Source: Kiritimatiellales bacterium
GTDB taxonomy: Bacteria; Verrucomicrobiota; Kiritimatiellia; Kiritimatiellales; Tichowtungiaceae
Direction of reading: 5' to 3'
DNA length: 10,023 bases
NCBI GenBank assembly: GCA_028692515.1
Contig: JAQUXG010000048.1
Coordinates: 1 to 10,023 of the forward strand
A model generated the notes under the pieces. That model saw nothing but the letters and a program-made list of their open reading frames with translations, searched no databases and was not told the origin of the DNA. Below are positions 1-6,969 of the stretch, piece after piece; positions within the stretch are counted from its first letter, which is position 1, and each line of letters begins with the position of its first letter. Made by a program: the position numbers and the translations under genes.

Positions 1-422
1 GATCTTTCGAGGATTTTTTCATCCGCTTCAACAAAGAGACTGACTTCAGAGCCGTTGTCCTGAAGCCGCTTAACCGTTTTTTCCAAGGTTTGGAAATGGC
101 TGATGACGTCGAGTCCGCCTTCGGTGGTGAGTTCCTTCCGTTTTTCGGGGACGAGGCAGATTTCGGCGGGTTTTACTTCGAGCGCGATTTTAACGATTTC
201 TTCGGAGTTGGCCATTTCGAGGTTGATGGGTAGCGGACATTCTTTGGAAAGGCGGTACACGTCGGCGTCCTGAATGTGGCGGCGGTCTTCGCGCAGATGG
301 ACGGTGATGCTGACGGCCCCGGCTCTGGCGCAGATTTTTGCGGCTTCGAGCGGGTCGGGATAGATGGTGCCGCGTGCCTGACGCAGGGTGGCAATGTGGT
401 CGATGTTAACGCCGAGTTTCAT
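1..422 (-). CDS. pdxJ: Pyridoxine 5'-phosphate synthase, N-terminal 140 residues (runs off the window edge)
   Basis: PdxJ joins 1-deoxy-D-xylulose 5-phosphate with 3-amino-2-oxopropyl phosphate to make pyridoxine 5'-phosphate, the last ring-forming step of the DXP-dependent vitamin B6 pathway in the cytoplasm. The frame begins [14 protein letters not shown] and contains the family's signature stretches: NIDH at residues 6-9, ARGT near 16-19, [10 protein letters not shown] at 40-49, NLEM at 67-70 and EGGLDV at 101-106. By family alignment the likely active-site residues are Asn6, Asp8, His9, His42, Arg44, His49 and Glu69. The family is about 240 residues, so roughly the last 100 lie beyond base 1. 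The ATG at 420-422 has an AAAAAGG ribosome site 6 nt upstream, inside the end of the GGDEF gene, which it overlaps by 17 bp; translational coupling is likely. Residues 110-115 read FQTLEK and are encoded by a copy of the recurrent palindrome. The identification is firm. Confidence 0.96.
   Translation of the reverse strand, partial: MKLGVNIDHIATLRQARGTIYPDPLEAAKICARAGAVSITVHLREDRRHIQDADVYRLSKECPLPINLEMANSEEIVKIALEVKPAEICLVPEKRKELTTEGGLDVISHFQTLEKTVKRLQDNGSEVSLFVEADEKILER
80..96. repeat. Palindrome copy 1, inside pdxJ
   Basis: Perfect 7-bp arms TTTCCAA and TTGGAAA flank a 3-bp centre GGT (plus strand). On the coding (minus) strand the core is read in frame as Phe-Gln-Thr-Leu-Glu, part of FQTLEK in PdxJ. 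By eye, the same stretch aligns to E. coli PdxJ without any length change, so the motif sits in normal protein sequence rather than in an insertion. Confidence 0.75.
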
Positions 423-1605
423 GTTCAGCCTTTTTCGCATGTTGCGCCGGATCGTATACGAGGCAGGCGGTTGTGTTCCAGCCGCGGAGGATTTCGAGCG
501 CGCGGTAGGCCCCGCGGAAGAGGTCGCGCAGGTTACGTCCATGTTCCGGATACGCCGCGATGCCGACGCTGACGGAGGATTTGATTCGTTTGCCGTTTGA
601 GACAAACAATTCTTTCTGTACCGCTTCACGCAGGCGGGTGGCGATGAGTTCACCCTGCTGCAGGGTGCCGGGGGCGAGGATCATGAAATCATCGCGGTGG
701 TAGCGGCCGATCAGGTCACAGTTGCGGGTGAGGTTCTGGAGAATTTTACTGACCCCGGCGATGACATCGTCGGCCGCCGGTTCGCCGTGCAACTGAATGA
801 TCTGATCGATGCGGTTGATGCCGACGCAGAGCAGAGTCGCCGGTTGTTTTTTATGACGGATTTCTGCGAGATATTTTCGTATGTATGAACCGATTACTCC
901 GGGGCGGAGAACGCCGGTGAGCGGATCCAGCGCGGCATTTTTATCCTGTTTGCTGAGCTCCCCGAGTTCTTCGGGCGTTTCGGGCGGCGGCTCTTCTGTT
1001 TTTGGAAGAGGGGCGATGCAGAATGGAAGGGGATTTTCAAAACCGGCGCTGTCCAGTGCTTCGTTGGCGGCATCAATAACAGACTGTGTGTTGAGGCCAT
1101 GCGCGGGGAAGCTGCTGACTCCCGCGCGGATGGAGGTTGCGCCGGAGCGGCTTAAAGCCGCTTTCATCTCCGCGGTTATGCGTGAGGCGATTGCAGGCAT
1201 GGTTTCTCCTTCGGTGTCGATGATGGCGGCTACGCAATCGTCGCGGAGAAGGCAGGCTTTATCGGAAGCTTCCCGAATTATGTTTTTGATCTCGGCAAGG
1301 AGTTTTTCCTGCACGGCTCGGAGATTTGGCTCTTCCGTGACGAATTGCAGGATAAGGATGCTGAAGCCGGAGGAGGTGCGGTTGATTTTACTTAAATAGC
1401 GGGTGACCTGAATGAAGAAGAAGTCGTTACAGTCATCAACGGTCTGCAATTCGCTTTCTTCCATCTGAATCATCCGGTGGAATCGGTAGGTACTGCTGAT
1501 CAGAGTAAGGATGGCGAATGAAATACCCGTTACAAGCAACAGCTGCCCGGCTTGTGCCAAGGGCAGCTGCGCAATCCATGTTAGCTGTTGAATGGGACTC
1601 AGCAT
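406..1605 (-). CDS. Membrane-anchored protein with two tandem degenerate GGDEF domains; probable c-di-GMP-binding, non-catalytic
   Basis: This 399-residue protein has one membrane segment near residues 18-40, then two GGDEF-fold regions. The second (about 225-388) opens with LDPLTGVLR, ends with [13 protein letters not shown] (344-356), and has HRDDF (303-307) where GGDEF should be. The usual metal-binding Asp is Gly262 and the substrate Asn-Asp pair is Ile270-Gln271, so cyclase activity is unlikely. The inhibitory I-site RxxD is intact and in register (Arg294, Asp297, six residues before the GGDEF position, as in PleD). The first region (about 79-190) shows the same plan with LRDDC at 120-124 and [10 protein letters not shown] at 161-170, but has Ser114 where the I-site Asp should be. 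A Pro/Glu-rich linker (202-220) joins them. The gene starts 31 bp after pal, where cpoB often sits in other bacteria, and overlaps pdxJ. Inference: a c-di-GMP receptor or scaffold, compared with PelD-type degenerate GGDEF receptors. The ribosome site upstream of the ATG is weak. Confidence 0.8.
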   Translation of the reverse strand: MLSPIQQLTWIAQLPLAQAGQLLLVTGISFAILTLISSTYRFHRMIQMEESELQTVDDCNDFFFIQVTRYLSKINRTSSGFSILILQFVTEEPNLRAVQEKLLAEIKNIIREASDKACLLRDDCVAAIIDTEGETMPAIASRITAEMKAALSRSGATSIRAGVSSFPAHGLNTQSVIDAANEALDSAGFENPLPFCIAPLPKTEEPPPETPEELGELSKQDKNAALDPLTGVLRPGVIGSYIRKYLAEIRHKKQPATLLCVGINRIDQIIQLHGEPAADDVIAGVSKILQNLTRNCDLIGRYHRDDFMILAPGTLQQGELIATRLREAVQKELFVSNGKRIKSSVSVGIAAYPEHGRNLRDLFRGAYRALEILRGWNTTACLVYDPAQHAKKAEHETRR

Positions 1606-1636
1606 GCAGGGGTCGCTTCAGGGGACGCCGCGGCGA

Positions 1637-2149
1637 CTAATAATAAAGCACGAATTCGCCGCGGCGGTTCGCGGACCATGCCGCTTCGTCGTGGCCGGGA
1701 TTGGCCGGCAGTTCTTCGCCGTAGCTCTTGGTCTGAATCCGGTCAGCACCAATACCGAGACCGGCCAGATAGTCGCGGATGGCCTGCGCGCGGCGTTCGC
1801 CGAGAGCCAGATTGTATTCGTTGCTTCCGCGTTCATCGCAGTTGCCTTCGATGATGACGGCGACGGAGTTGTTCTGTTTGAGGTGCAGGGAAACGGCTTC
1901 AATTTTTGAGCGTTCCGTGGACGCCACCTGAGAGCTGTCGTAGTCGAAATAGACCGGAGCGAACATGCCGGGGTGTCCTGTGCCGCCTGTGAAGCGGTCG
2001 CCCATGGCCAGTCCGCCCATGCCGTCACCGTAGAGACCGTCAGAGCCGTAGACACCGGCCGGATTTTTTTTCAGGCTTTTGCAACCGGTGAGGGATGAGA
2101 GAGCCAGTAACAGACACAATCCTGTAACGACGGAGACATTCTTCTTCAT
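1637..2149 (-). CDS. pal: Peptidoglycan-associated lipoprotein Pal
   Basis: Pal is the outer-membrane lipoprotein of the Tol-Pal system; it binds peptidoglycan and TolB and helps draw the outer membrane in at division. The 170-residue protein begins MKKNVSVVTG with a hydrophobic signal and a lipobox LTGC, so Cys23 should be lipidated. A short Gly-rich linker (31-63) leads to an OmpA-like domain (about 64-170) with VYFDYDSS at the start, EGNCDERGSNEYN at 101-113, LGERRAQAI at 117-125 and ANRRGEF at 160-166. Asp105 and Arg120 fall in the stretches that bind diaminopimelate in OmpA-family proteins. The start at 2149 is chosen because the signal peptide begins there and GAGG lies 10 nt upstream; the frame is open to 2218, but that would place 23 charged residues before the signal. 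It follows tolB by 31 bp, in the usual tolB-pal order. Confidence 0.95.
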   Translation of the reverse strand: MKKNVSVVTGLCLLLALSSLTGCKSLKKNPAGVYGSDGLYGDGMGGLAMGDRFTGGTGHPGMFAPVYFDYDSSQVASTERSKIEAVSLHLKQNNSVAVIIEGNCDERGSNEYNLALGERRAQAIRDYLAGLGIGADRIQTKSYGEELPANPGHDEAAWSANRRGEFVLYY

Positions 2150-2180
2150 GATAACGAGACCTCGCTTTTTACATTTCCTG

Positions 2181-3368
2181 TCACGGTGAGCAAGCGGGCG
2201 CATACCAGCTTCCGCCACCGTTGAGTAAAGCTACCGGACGGTCGCTCACCGTGTCAAGGAGGTAGAGGGCCGATTGGTAGCGCACAGAGCGCGCCGCGAC
2301 AATATGCCGTCCATCCGGAGCCCATGACGGATCTTCATAGTCAGCCCCCTCGTTGGCCAGATAAACAGTCTGTCCGCTTGCCGGCTGGATTACCGCGATG
2401 CTGTACCGCCCGCCGGAGCGGCTGGAACAGGCGATCAGGCCGTTCGGCCCCCAGTCCGGGGCGACGTTTTCGGTGCCCTGACGGCTGAGGCGTCTGGGCG
2501 CACCGCCTTCGCGGGCGATGATGTAGAGCTGGGGGGTTCCGCTGGAGTCGGAGACATAGACAATCTGCCGTCCGTCCGGCGACCACGAGGGGCTGGCTTC
2601 AGTGGCGCGGGGCGTTGCGGTCAGGCGGGTCAGTTTTCCGCTACGGATATTTTTGAGGTAGAGCTCGGGGTTCCCGTCTTTTGAAAGAACCAGCGCCAGA
2701 TCTTTACCGTCCGGCGAAATAGAGGCTCCGGTGTTGAGTCCGCCATAGTTCGCCAGCATTTCGCGCCGGTTGCGGGACAGGTTGATCCGGTAAATATCCG
2801 GAAACCCTCTCATAAAAGAGGTATAGACGATGCTGTCGCCGTCCGGACCCCAGTTCGGGCCGACCACGATTCCTTTTTCGCCGGTGAGCTGTCGCAGACC
2901 TCCGCCGTCACTGTCGCACAGATAGAGTTCTTTTGTTCCGGTGCGGTTGCCGACCAGCACGATGCGCATGGAAGCCATCCCTTTTTGACCGGTAACCGCC
3001 TCAACGATATCGTCCGCCATTTGATGAGCGGCGATGCGGGGCTGGCCGGAATAGTTTTTCGAAAGCAGAATGGCCTGATCATTCAGACGGACAACCTGTC
3101 CGCCGGCTTTTACATCGCTACCGGAGGGGGCGGCGGTTCCGTTCACCCGGATCTCGCCGTTATCGCGCATGAGCTCAAACCAGCCGGAGAGTCGCAGATC
3201 TTTTTCCAAGGTTTGGAAAAATGTCTGGGAAGCGGGATCCCCGCCCGCGCGAAGACCGGACAGATCAATGGCAATTTTGCGGTCGGCGGATTTCACCACG
3301 CGGACTTGTGCGGGAGTCAGCTGCGCGGCGAGAAGCGCGCAAAGAAAAAGGGATAGAGAAGTTTTCAT
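2181..3368 (-). CDS. tolB: Tol-Pal system beta-propeller protein TolB
   Basis: TolB is the periplasmic propeller that shuttles between TolA and Pal. The 395-residue protein has a Sec signal peptide (about 1-20, ending TPA), an N-terminal domain (about 21-130, with QVRVVKS in the place of the TolA-binding strand and DLRLSGWFELM at 57-67), then a propeller of WD40-like repeats. Typical repeat cores are NWGPDGDSIVY near 172-182, SISPDGKDLAL near 216-226, SWSPDGRQIVY near 261-271 and SWAPDGRHIVA near 348-358. It is slightly shorter than the 430-residue E. coli protein and ends near PACSP. The start is the ATG at 3368 rather than the one at 3377, because the AAGGA ribosome site overlaps the latter. 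Residues 51-56 are FQTLEK, encoded by the recurrent palindrome. Unusually, a secreted-protein gene separates it from tolA. Confidence 0.95.
   Translation of the reverse strand: MKTSLSLFLCALLAAQLTPAQVRVVKSADRKIAIDLSGLRAGGDPASQTFFQTLEKDLRLSGWFELMRDNGEIRVNGTAAPSGSDVKAGGQVVRLNDQAILLSKNYSGQPRIAAHQMADDIVEAVTGQKGMASMRIVLVGNRTGTKELYLCDSDGGGLRQLTGEKGIVVGPNWGPDGDSIVYTSFMRGFPDIYRINLSRNRREMLANYGGLNTGASISPDGKDLALVLSKDGNPELYLKNIRSGKLTRLTATPRATEASPSWSPDGRQIVYVSDSSGTPQLYIIAREGGAPRRLSRQGTENVAPDWGPNGLIACSSRSGGRYSIAVIQPASGQTVYLANEGADYEDPSWAPDGRHIVAARSVRYQSALYLLDTVSDRPVALLNGGGSWYAPACSP
3201..3221. repeat. Palindrome copy 2, inside tolB
   Basis: This is the longest perfect copy: 9-bp arms TTTTTCCAA and TTGGAAAAA around the centre GGT (plus strand). 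On the coding strand the core reads in frame as Phe-Gln-Thr-Leu-Glu (TolB residues 51-55), the same peptide and the same reading frame as in pdxJ more than 3 kb away. Confidence 0.8.
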
Positions 3369-3376
3369 GACACCCA

Positions 3377-3381
3377 TCCTT
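3377..3381 (-). promoter_or_regulatory. Ribosome binding site that sets the tolB start
   Basis: AAGGA on the minus strand lies 8 nt before the ATG at 3366-3368. It overlaps the other in-frame ATG at 3375-3377, so that upstream ATG cannot use it. This supports the shorter TolB, which also begins directly with a normal signal peptide. Confidence 0.65.
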
Positions 3382-3432
3382 AACGGAATCCCCCGATAGA
3401 GGAAAGTGGATTCTTAAACGAACCCGTCGGCG

Positions 3433-4932
3433 CTATTTGTGTACGCGAATCTGATAAAATCCGGCGGCTTCCGTAGTTCGTACGGTGTTTGTGTCTTCGA
3501 AGTCGCTATCTGGAATATCCGGATAAATCAGCGTAAGGCCGGAAATCAGATTGGTGGTCCAGTAGATGTCGTATTGCCGTCCGGGCTGGCGGATCCAGCT
3601 GAAGCGGCGGGCACCCCGCCGGTCAAGACTGAGCCGGGCGTTGGCATCGGCGGGATTCAGCCCGGCGATGTAGGCCTCCAGATTTGACATTCCGTTGGAT
3701 GCGATTCCGTCGCTGGCGGCGTTTGTGATGCCGCCGAAATAGCGCTGCTCCCACCAGTCAGGGATGCCGTTTTTGTTAAAGTCGATATCTCCGGTGACAG
3801 ATGGCTGCTCTTCATCAGAGACATTAATCTGATCCATATATCCGTTTCCCGAGACCGAGCAAGATCTAGCCAGCCGACTGTTCGAAGAAAGGCGCAATCC
3901 GGAAGCAACGTTCGTGCCATTGACGCTTATACACCAATCCATATTTTCATAATCGCAGTACACATCAAAGCGAGTCCACGTGTTCGTTGGTATTTGAGTA
4001 TTCAGCACAATGGGGATGCTATTGCTGTAAACTACCAAATGTTGGGCGGTGTCAATGAGGAACGCAAAGTTGACATTTGTATCGATTTGAACCGGGATCG
4101 CGGATTGAGCACCAGAACAAAATACTTGAAATTGGGCCCACTCATCGGAACCATTCGCTGATAAAAGGTCATGGGAGACTTGAGCATTCTGAAGATGCAG
4201 AGCCTGCGAGCCGCTTTTAACGACATCAGACTGAACGATTGCATCTCCGCTTTTCACAACCCACCCGTTCTGTCCGTTAATGGAACCGGGTGCTATATGA
4301 TTTGTAGGTTCAAACGTTTCTAGAAAAGGAAGCGCAGCGGCGTTTTTGTCTATAACACTTACGCTGTCAATATAGGCTGGCTCCAAACTATCGCTGGCAA
4401 TCTTTAACGATTTAATCTGTTGTGCGGCGGAAAAGAACCCGATGTTGTTTGCCGCATTTGTCCCATTGACATTCAAACTCCATTTTTGGGTGTCGTAATT
4501 GCAATAAATATCGAAACGAGTCCAGGCATCGAGAAGAATTTGTTCAGAAAGCACGACCGGATTGGTGCCATCCCAGACCACCAGGTACCGATTGGTGTTG
4601 ATGAAAAAGGCGGCACTGGCATTGACGGGCATCACTGGATCGGTATCCGGAGCGGCAGTGATGCGGGCCTGAAAGCTGACCCAGACAGAAGTTCCGGTGC
4701 TTGACAGGGAATGAGAAACTTGCGAGTTCTGGATTTTAAGAGCCTGCGAACTATTGGTCGCGACGACACTTGATTGAACGGTGGCGTTGGTTCCGTTATC
4801 CAGAACCCAACCATTTTGGTTATTAATGGATACATTGTTGGTGAGCCCATCAAACGTTTCCGTAAACGGAAGTGTTGATGCGGAGACACTCATCGCTGTT
4901 AGTGCCAACCCGAAGCAGAACTTCTTTTTCAT
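3433..4932 (-). CDS. Secreted protein with two tandem lectin-like modules and a Ca-binding-type linker, inserted in the tol operon
   Basis: The protein has 499 residues and I do not recognise a named family for the whole. It begins with a signal peptide (MKKKFCFGLALTAMSVSAS). Two copies of one module follow, at about 21-195 and 201-373; shared landmarks are LPF.ETF, NGQNGWV or NNQNGWV, SQAL..QN.QVSH, W.RFD.YC.Y and VNGTN. The layout suggests a concanavalin/LamG-like beta-sandwich that may bind glycans. Residues 383-428 hold DFNKNGIPDWWE and SNGMSNLEAYIAGLNP, resembling the Asp/Asn-rich calcium-binding segments near the C-termini of secreted Verrucomicrobiota-type proteins. The tail (about 430-499) ends in GFYQIRVHK with no obvious anchor. 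It sits 19 bp after tolA and 64 bp before tolB, with no clear ribosome site. Base composition is visibly less GC-rich than the tol genes (27 of 60 bases G or C at 4381-4440, against 43 of 60 at 6301-6360), which suggests later acquisition. Its function is unknown. Confidence 0.8.
   Translation of the reverse strand: MKKKFCFGLALTAMSVSASTLPFTETFDGLTNNVSINNQNGWVLDNGTNATVQSSVVATNSSQALKIQNSQVSHSLSSTGTSVWVSFQARITAAPDTDPVMPVNASAAFFINTNRYLVVWDGTNPVVLSEQILLDAWTRFDIYCNYDTQKWSLNVNGTNAANNIGFFSAAQQIKSLKIASDSLEPAYIDSVSVIDKNAAALPFLETFEPTNHIAPGSINGQNGWVVKSGDAIVQSDVVKSGSQALHLQNAQVSHDLLSANGSDEWAQFQVFCSGAQSAIPVQIDTNVNFAFLIDTAQHLVVYSNSIPIVLNTQIPTNTWTRFDVYCDYENMDWCISVNGTNVASGLRLSSNSRLARSCSVSGNGYMDQINVSDEEQPSVTGDIDFNKNGIPDWWEQRYFGGITNAASDGIASNGMSNLEAYIAGLNPADANARLSLDRRGARRFSWIRQPGRQYDIYWTTNLISGLTLIYPDIPDSDFEDTNTVRTTEAAGFYQIRVHK
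3814..4332 (-). repeat. Second copy of the duplicated lectin-like module (residues 201-373)
   Basis: This stretch repeats the layout of the preceding module at a 180-residue offset. LPFLETFEP, NGQNGWVV, SQALHLQNAQVSH, TWTRFDVYCDYE and SVNGTNVASG match the corresponding segments of copy one. The copies have diverged and are best seen at the protein level, so the duplication is not recent. Confidence 0.75.
4348..4872 (-). repeat. First copy of the duplicated lectin-like module (residues 21-195)
   Basis: The module runs from LPFTETFDG through NNQNGWVL, SQALKIQNSQVSH, AWTRFDIYCNYD and NVNGTNAANN to the strand AYIDSVSVID. The second copy ends with the equivalent GYMDQINVSD. Confidence 0.75.
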
Positions 4933-4951
4933 AAAAGTCGTTTATACGGGT

Positions 4952-5725
4952 TTATTGAGATAAAACGAACTCAATCTCAATGTCTCGGCTGGGCAAGTCG
5001 GCGGGCGGCGCGGGCAGGCGGGTGGTCGCGGCCAGTGCGTCTTGAACCGACTGATCAAATTCCGGATTTCCCGAGCGGCGGGTAATGGACTTAGAGGAAA
5101 CGGTTCCATCGCGCTCCACCCGGATGGTGGCTTCGGCGGTGATTCCTTTTGGTGCGCCTGCCGGCTGCTGCCACGCCTGAACCATTTTTTGCTGAACCTG
5201 AGCGTAATACCCGGCAAACGGACTGTAAACCCCGTTGCCGGAGCCGCTTCCATAACTGGAGCTTGTGCCGGACGATGCACTGTTGAGGGCGGATTTAAGC
5301 CCGCTGTAATCCAGTGCCGGTTTTGCTGGAGCCGCCGGTCTGATCGTTTTTCCACCCTTGCGGACTTCGGCCAACCGTTCTTCCAGAGTTTTTGGTTTCG
5401 CCGCCGGTTTGGGTTCGGGTTTCTTCGGTTCAACCTTCTTTGGCTCTTCTTTTTTGGGTTCGGGCTTTTTGGCTTCCACCTTTTTGGGCGGGGCGTTGGT
5501 TTTTGGCGGCTCCGGAACCGGTTTGGGTTTCGGTGCCGGTGCCGGCGGCTCCGGTTCGGGAATCGACTCAGCAGGAGCCGGGGGCGCGAGGGCGAAGGTG
5601 AAGACGATGGGCTTGGGTTTTGGATGAAAGCAACCCTTGATCCACGGGATGAACAGCAGCAGGAACAGCACGCCCAGATGCGTGCCGAATACCCGTTTCA
5701 GGACTGTTTTTCGCAACTCATTCAA
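4952..5725 (-). CDS. tolA: TolA/TonB-type trans-periplasmic energy transducer
   Basis: TolA spans the periplasm from the TolQ-TolR motor to TolB and Pal. The 257-residue protein has a basic N-terminus, one membrane segment (about 16-29), a long Pro/Lys/Glu-rich rod (about 35-112) built of EPKK and KPEP units, a Ser/Gly-rich hinge (about 145-168), and a C-terminal TonB/TolA domain (about 169-257) with YYAQVQQKMVQAW, ATIRVERDGTV and FDQSVQDALAA. The rod looks more like TonB than the helical Ala/Lys-rich rod of E. coli TolA; the tolA name comes from its position after tolQR and before tolB-pal. The start appears to be TTG at 5723-5725, 6 nt after tolR, with GGGGA about 10 nt upstream. The nearby ATG at 5719-5721 is in another frame; a second in-frame TTG lies at 5716. 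Confidence 0.85.
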   Translation of the reverse strand: MNELRKTVLKRVFGTHLGVLFLLLFIPWIKGCFHPKPKPIVFTFALAPPAPAESIPEPEPPAPAPKPKPVPEPPKTNAPPKKVEAKKPEPKKEEPKKVEPKKPEPKPAAKPKTLEERLAEVRKGGKTIRPAAPAKPALDYSGLKSALNSASSGTSSSYGSGSGNGVYSPFAGYYAQVQQKMVQAWQQPAGAPKGITAEATIRVERDGTVSSKSITRRSGNPEFDQSVQDALAATTRLPAPPADLPSRDIEIEFVLSQ

Positions 5726-5731
5726 ACCAGA

Positions 5732-6139
5732 TTATTCCCCGGCTGTGACCAGCCCCATTCGTTCAACCTTGGCGTCCTTTAAGAGGCCGACCACTTCGGC
5801 GACCCGTCCGTAATTCACCGAAACATCCGAGCTCAGATAAACGGTCGCCGCCGGATTGTTGTCGATCGTCAGCTTGATCTCCTGCGCCAGCTCCTCTTTA
5901 GAGACGGGTTGGCTGTCGAGAAAGAGATTCCCGCCGGCATCAATCGTGATGCTGCGGCTGTCCTTGCTGTCTTTCAGCTCACCCTTGCCGGTCGGCAGTT
6001 TTACGGAGATTCCCTGCTCAATCATCGGAAAGGTGATGATGAAAGTAATCAGCAGAATAAAGGTCAAATCCATCATCGGCGTCAGGTTAATGTCGCTGAC
6101 TTCCCGGATGGCGATCAGGCTGGTTTTTCTTTTTCTCAT
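5732..6139 (-). CDS. tolR: TolR/ExbD-family proton-channel subunit
   Basis: TolR works with TolQ to convert proton flow into movement of TolA. The protein has 135 residues, close to the family norm of about 140: a short basic cytoplasmic tail, one membrane helix (about 17-40) and a periplasmic ExbD fold. The signature INLTPMMDLTFILLITFII carries Asp24, which matches the essential membrane Asp (Asp23 in E. coli TolR). The end of the periplasmic domain (YGRVAEVVGLLKDAKVERMGLVT) also fits the family. Its ATG overlaps the tolQ stop as ATGA, a sign of coupled translation. ExbD is the alternative name, but the tolB and pal genes downstream favour TolR. Confidence 0.93.
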   Translation of the reverse strand: MRKRKTSLIAIREVSDINLTPMMDLTFILLITFIITFPMIEQGISVKLPTGKGELKDSKDSRSITIDAGGNLFLDSQPVSKEELAQEIKLTIDNNPAATVYLSSDVSVNYGRVAEVVGLLKDAKVERMGLVTAGE

Positions 6140-6891
6140 GGCGATTCACTCAGCGTGCTGAACTGTTTCTGAACGTCGGCGGCGAACTCCTGCGAAAAAT
6201 TATCCATTTGCACCGCCAGCCGCCGGATGCGGGTGGTGAGCATGTTGTAGCCGATGGAGGAGGGCAGTGCCACCAGCAGGCCGACCACCGTTGTGAGCAG
6301 AGCTCCTGCGATTCCCGGGGCGACGGCCGAGAGCATGGCGGTTCCGGCGGCACCCATTGCGCCGAACGCTTCCATCACGCCCCAGACGGTTCCCAGCAGT
6401 CCGAGAAACGGGCCGGTGCTCACGGCAGTGGCCAGCAGCCCCATCAGACTTTCCAGATTCAGCGCGGCATCAGCCAGCGTGCAGTCCACCACGGTACGGA
6501 TGTTTTCCAGCTGGTGCGGCGCGAGCCGCCGCTGACCCGGCGGATACGTGCCGCCCAGTAAAATCTCGTTTTTATCGACGCCGATCTGCACCAGCTCATC
6601 AATCAGGGTTTTACAGCCGGCTTCATAGAGCCGGTTGAGCGGGGTCTCCGGCATGCGCTGCTTTTTTACAAACAGATTGGTCGGGCGGGTCTGTTCGCGG
6701 TAGGCGCGCAGGAAGCGATCCGAATCGATCCGCGCGCGGCGCAGCTCCATAAATTTGGTGACCATCGCGGTCCATGCAAAAATCGAGATGGCGAAGAGCG
6801 CGATGACAATAATTTTCCCCGACGTGGTGCTTTGCGCGAACGAGGCGGAAATGGAGCCGAGCGAGAGAAGTGGAAGCAGTAGACCATTCAT
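6136..6891 (-). CDS. tolQ: TolQ/ExbB/MotA-family proton-channel protein
   Basis: TolQ is the inner-membrane motor protein that forms a channel with TolR and energises TolA. The 251-residue protein has three membrane segments (about 25-43, 150-172 and 191-215) with the large cytoplasmic loop between the first two. The family hallmarks are present: TGPFLGLLGTVWGVMEAF at 159-176 and APGIAGALLTTVVGLLVALPS at 191-211. It is the first gene of the minus-strand block; GGAG lies 10 nt before the ATG, and the palindrome array lies just upstream. It overlaps tolR by 4 bp. A short insertion-like loop (about 66-125, with many Pro and Gly) sits in the cytoplasmic region. Confidence 0.93.
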   Translation of the reverse strand: MNGLLLPLLSLGSISASFAQSTTSGKIIVIALFAISIFAWTAMVTKFMELRRARIDSDRFLRAYREQTRPTNLFVKKQRMPETPLNRLYEAGCKTLIDELVQIGVDKNEILLGGTYPPGQRRLAPHQLENIRTVVDCTLADAALNLESLMGLLATAVSTGPFLGLLGTVWGVMEAFGAMGAAGTAMLSAVAPGIAGALLTTVVGLLVALPSSIGYNMLTTRIRRLAVQMDNFSQEFAADVQKQFSTLSESP

Positions 6892-6906
6892 AATTTATTT
6901 TCTCCG

Positions 6907-6925
6907 TTTTCCAATGTTTGGAAAA
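6907..6925. repeat. Palindrome copy 3 (tolQ-proximal)
   Basis: Perfect 8-bp arms TTTTCCAA and TTGGAAAA flank the centre TGT (plus strand). It lies immediately upstream of the tolQ ribosome site, so it would sit in or next to the tolQ leader. Confidence 0.8.
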
Positions 6926-6937
6926 AGTTGCCTCGTA

Positions 6938-6956
6938 TTCTCCAAGGTTTGGAAAA
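6938..6956. repeat. Palindrome copy 4 (middle of the array)
   Basis: Core TCCAA, centre GGT and TTGGA are kept; the left arm has one mismatch at 6940 (C where T is expected). Its centre is 31 bp from copy 3. Confidence 0.75.
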
Positions 6957-6969
6957 ACAGTACAGTTTT

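Noticed and set aside
881..1399. Plus-strand frame of 172 codons opposite the GGDEF gene
   Set aside because: Low-complexity Ser/Arg content, no recognisable motif, fully overlapped by the well-supported minus-strand gene.
2150..2218. Longer Pal with 23 extra N-terminal residues
   Set aside because: The extra part is charged, overlaps the end of tolB and would bury the lipoprotein signal peptide; a ribosome site serves the ATG at 2149.
3386..3413. Inverted repeat GAATCC/GGATTC before tolB
   Set aside because: Six-bp arms with a 16-nt loop and no U-tract; this is easily expected by chance.
5042..5782. Long plus-strand frame rich in Phe and Gly opposite tolA
   Set aside because: It is the mirror of the Pro/Lys-rich rod of TolA and has no domain of its own.
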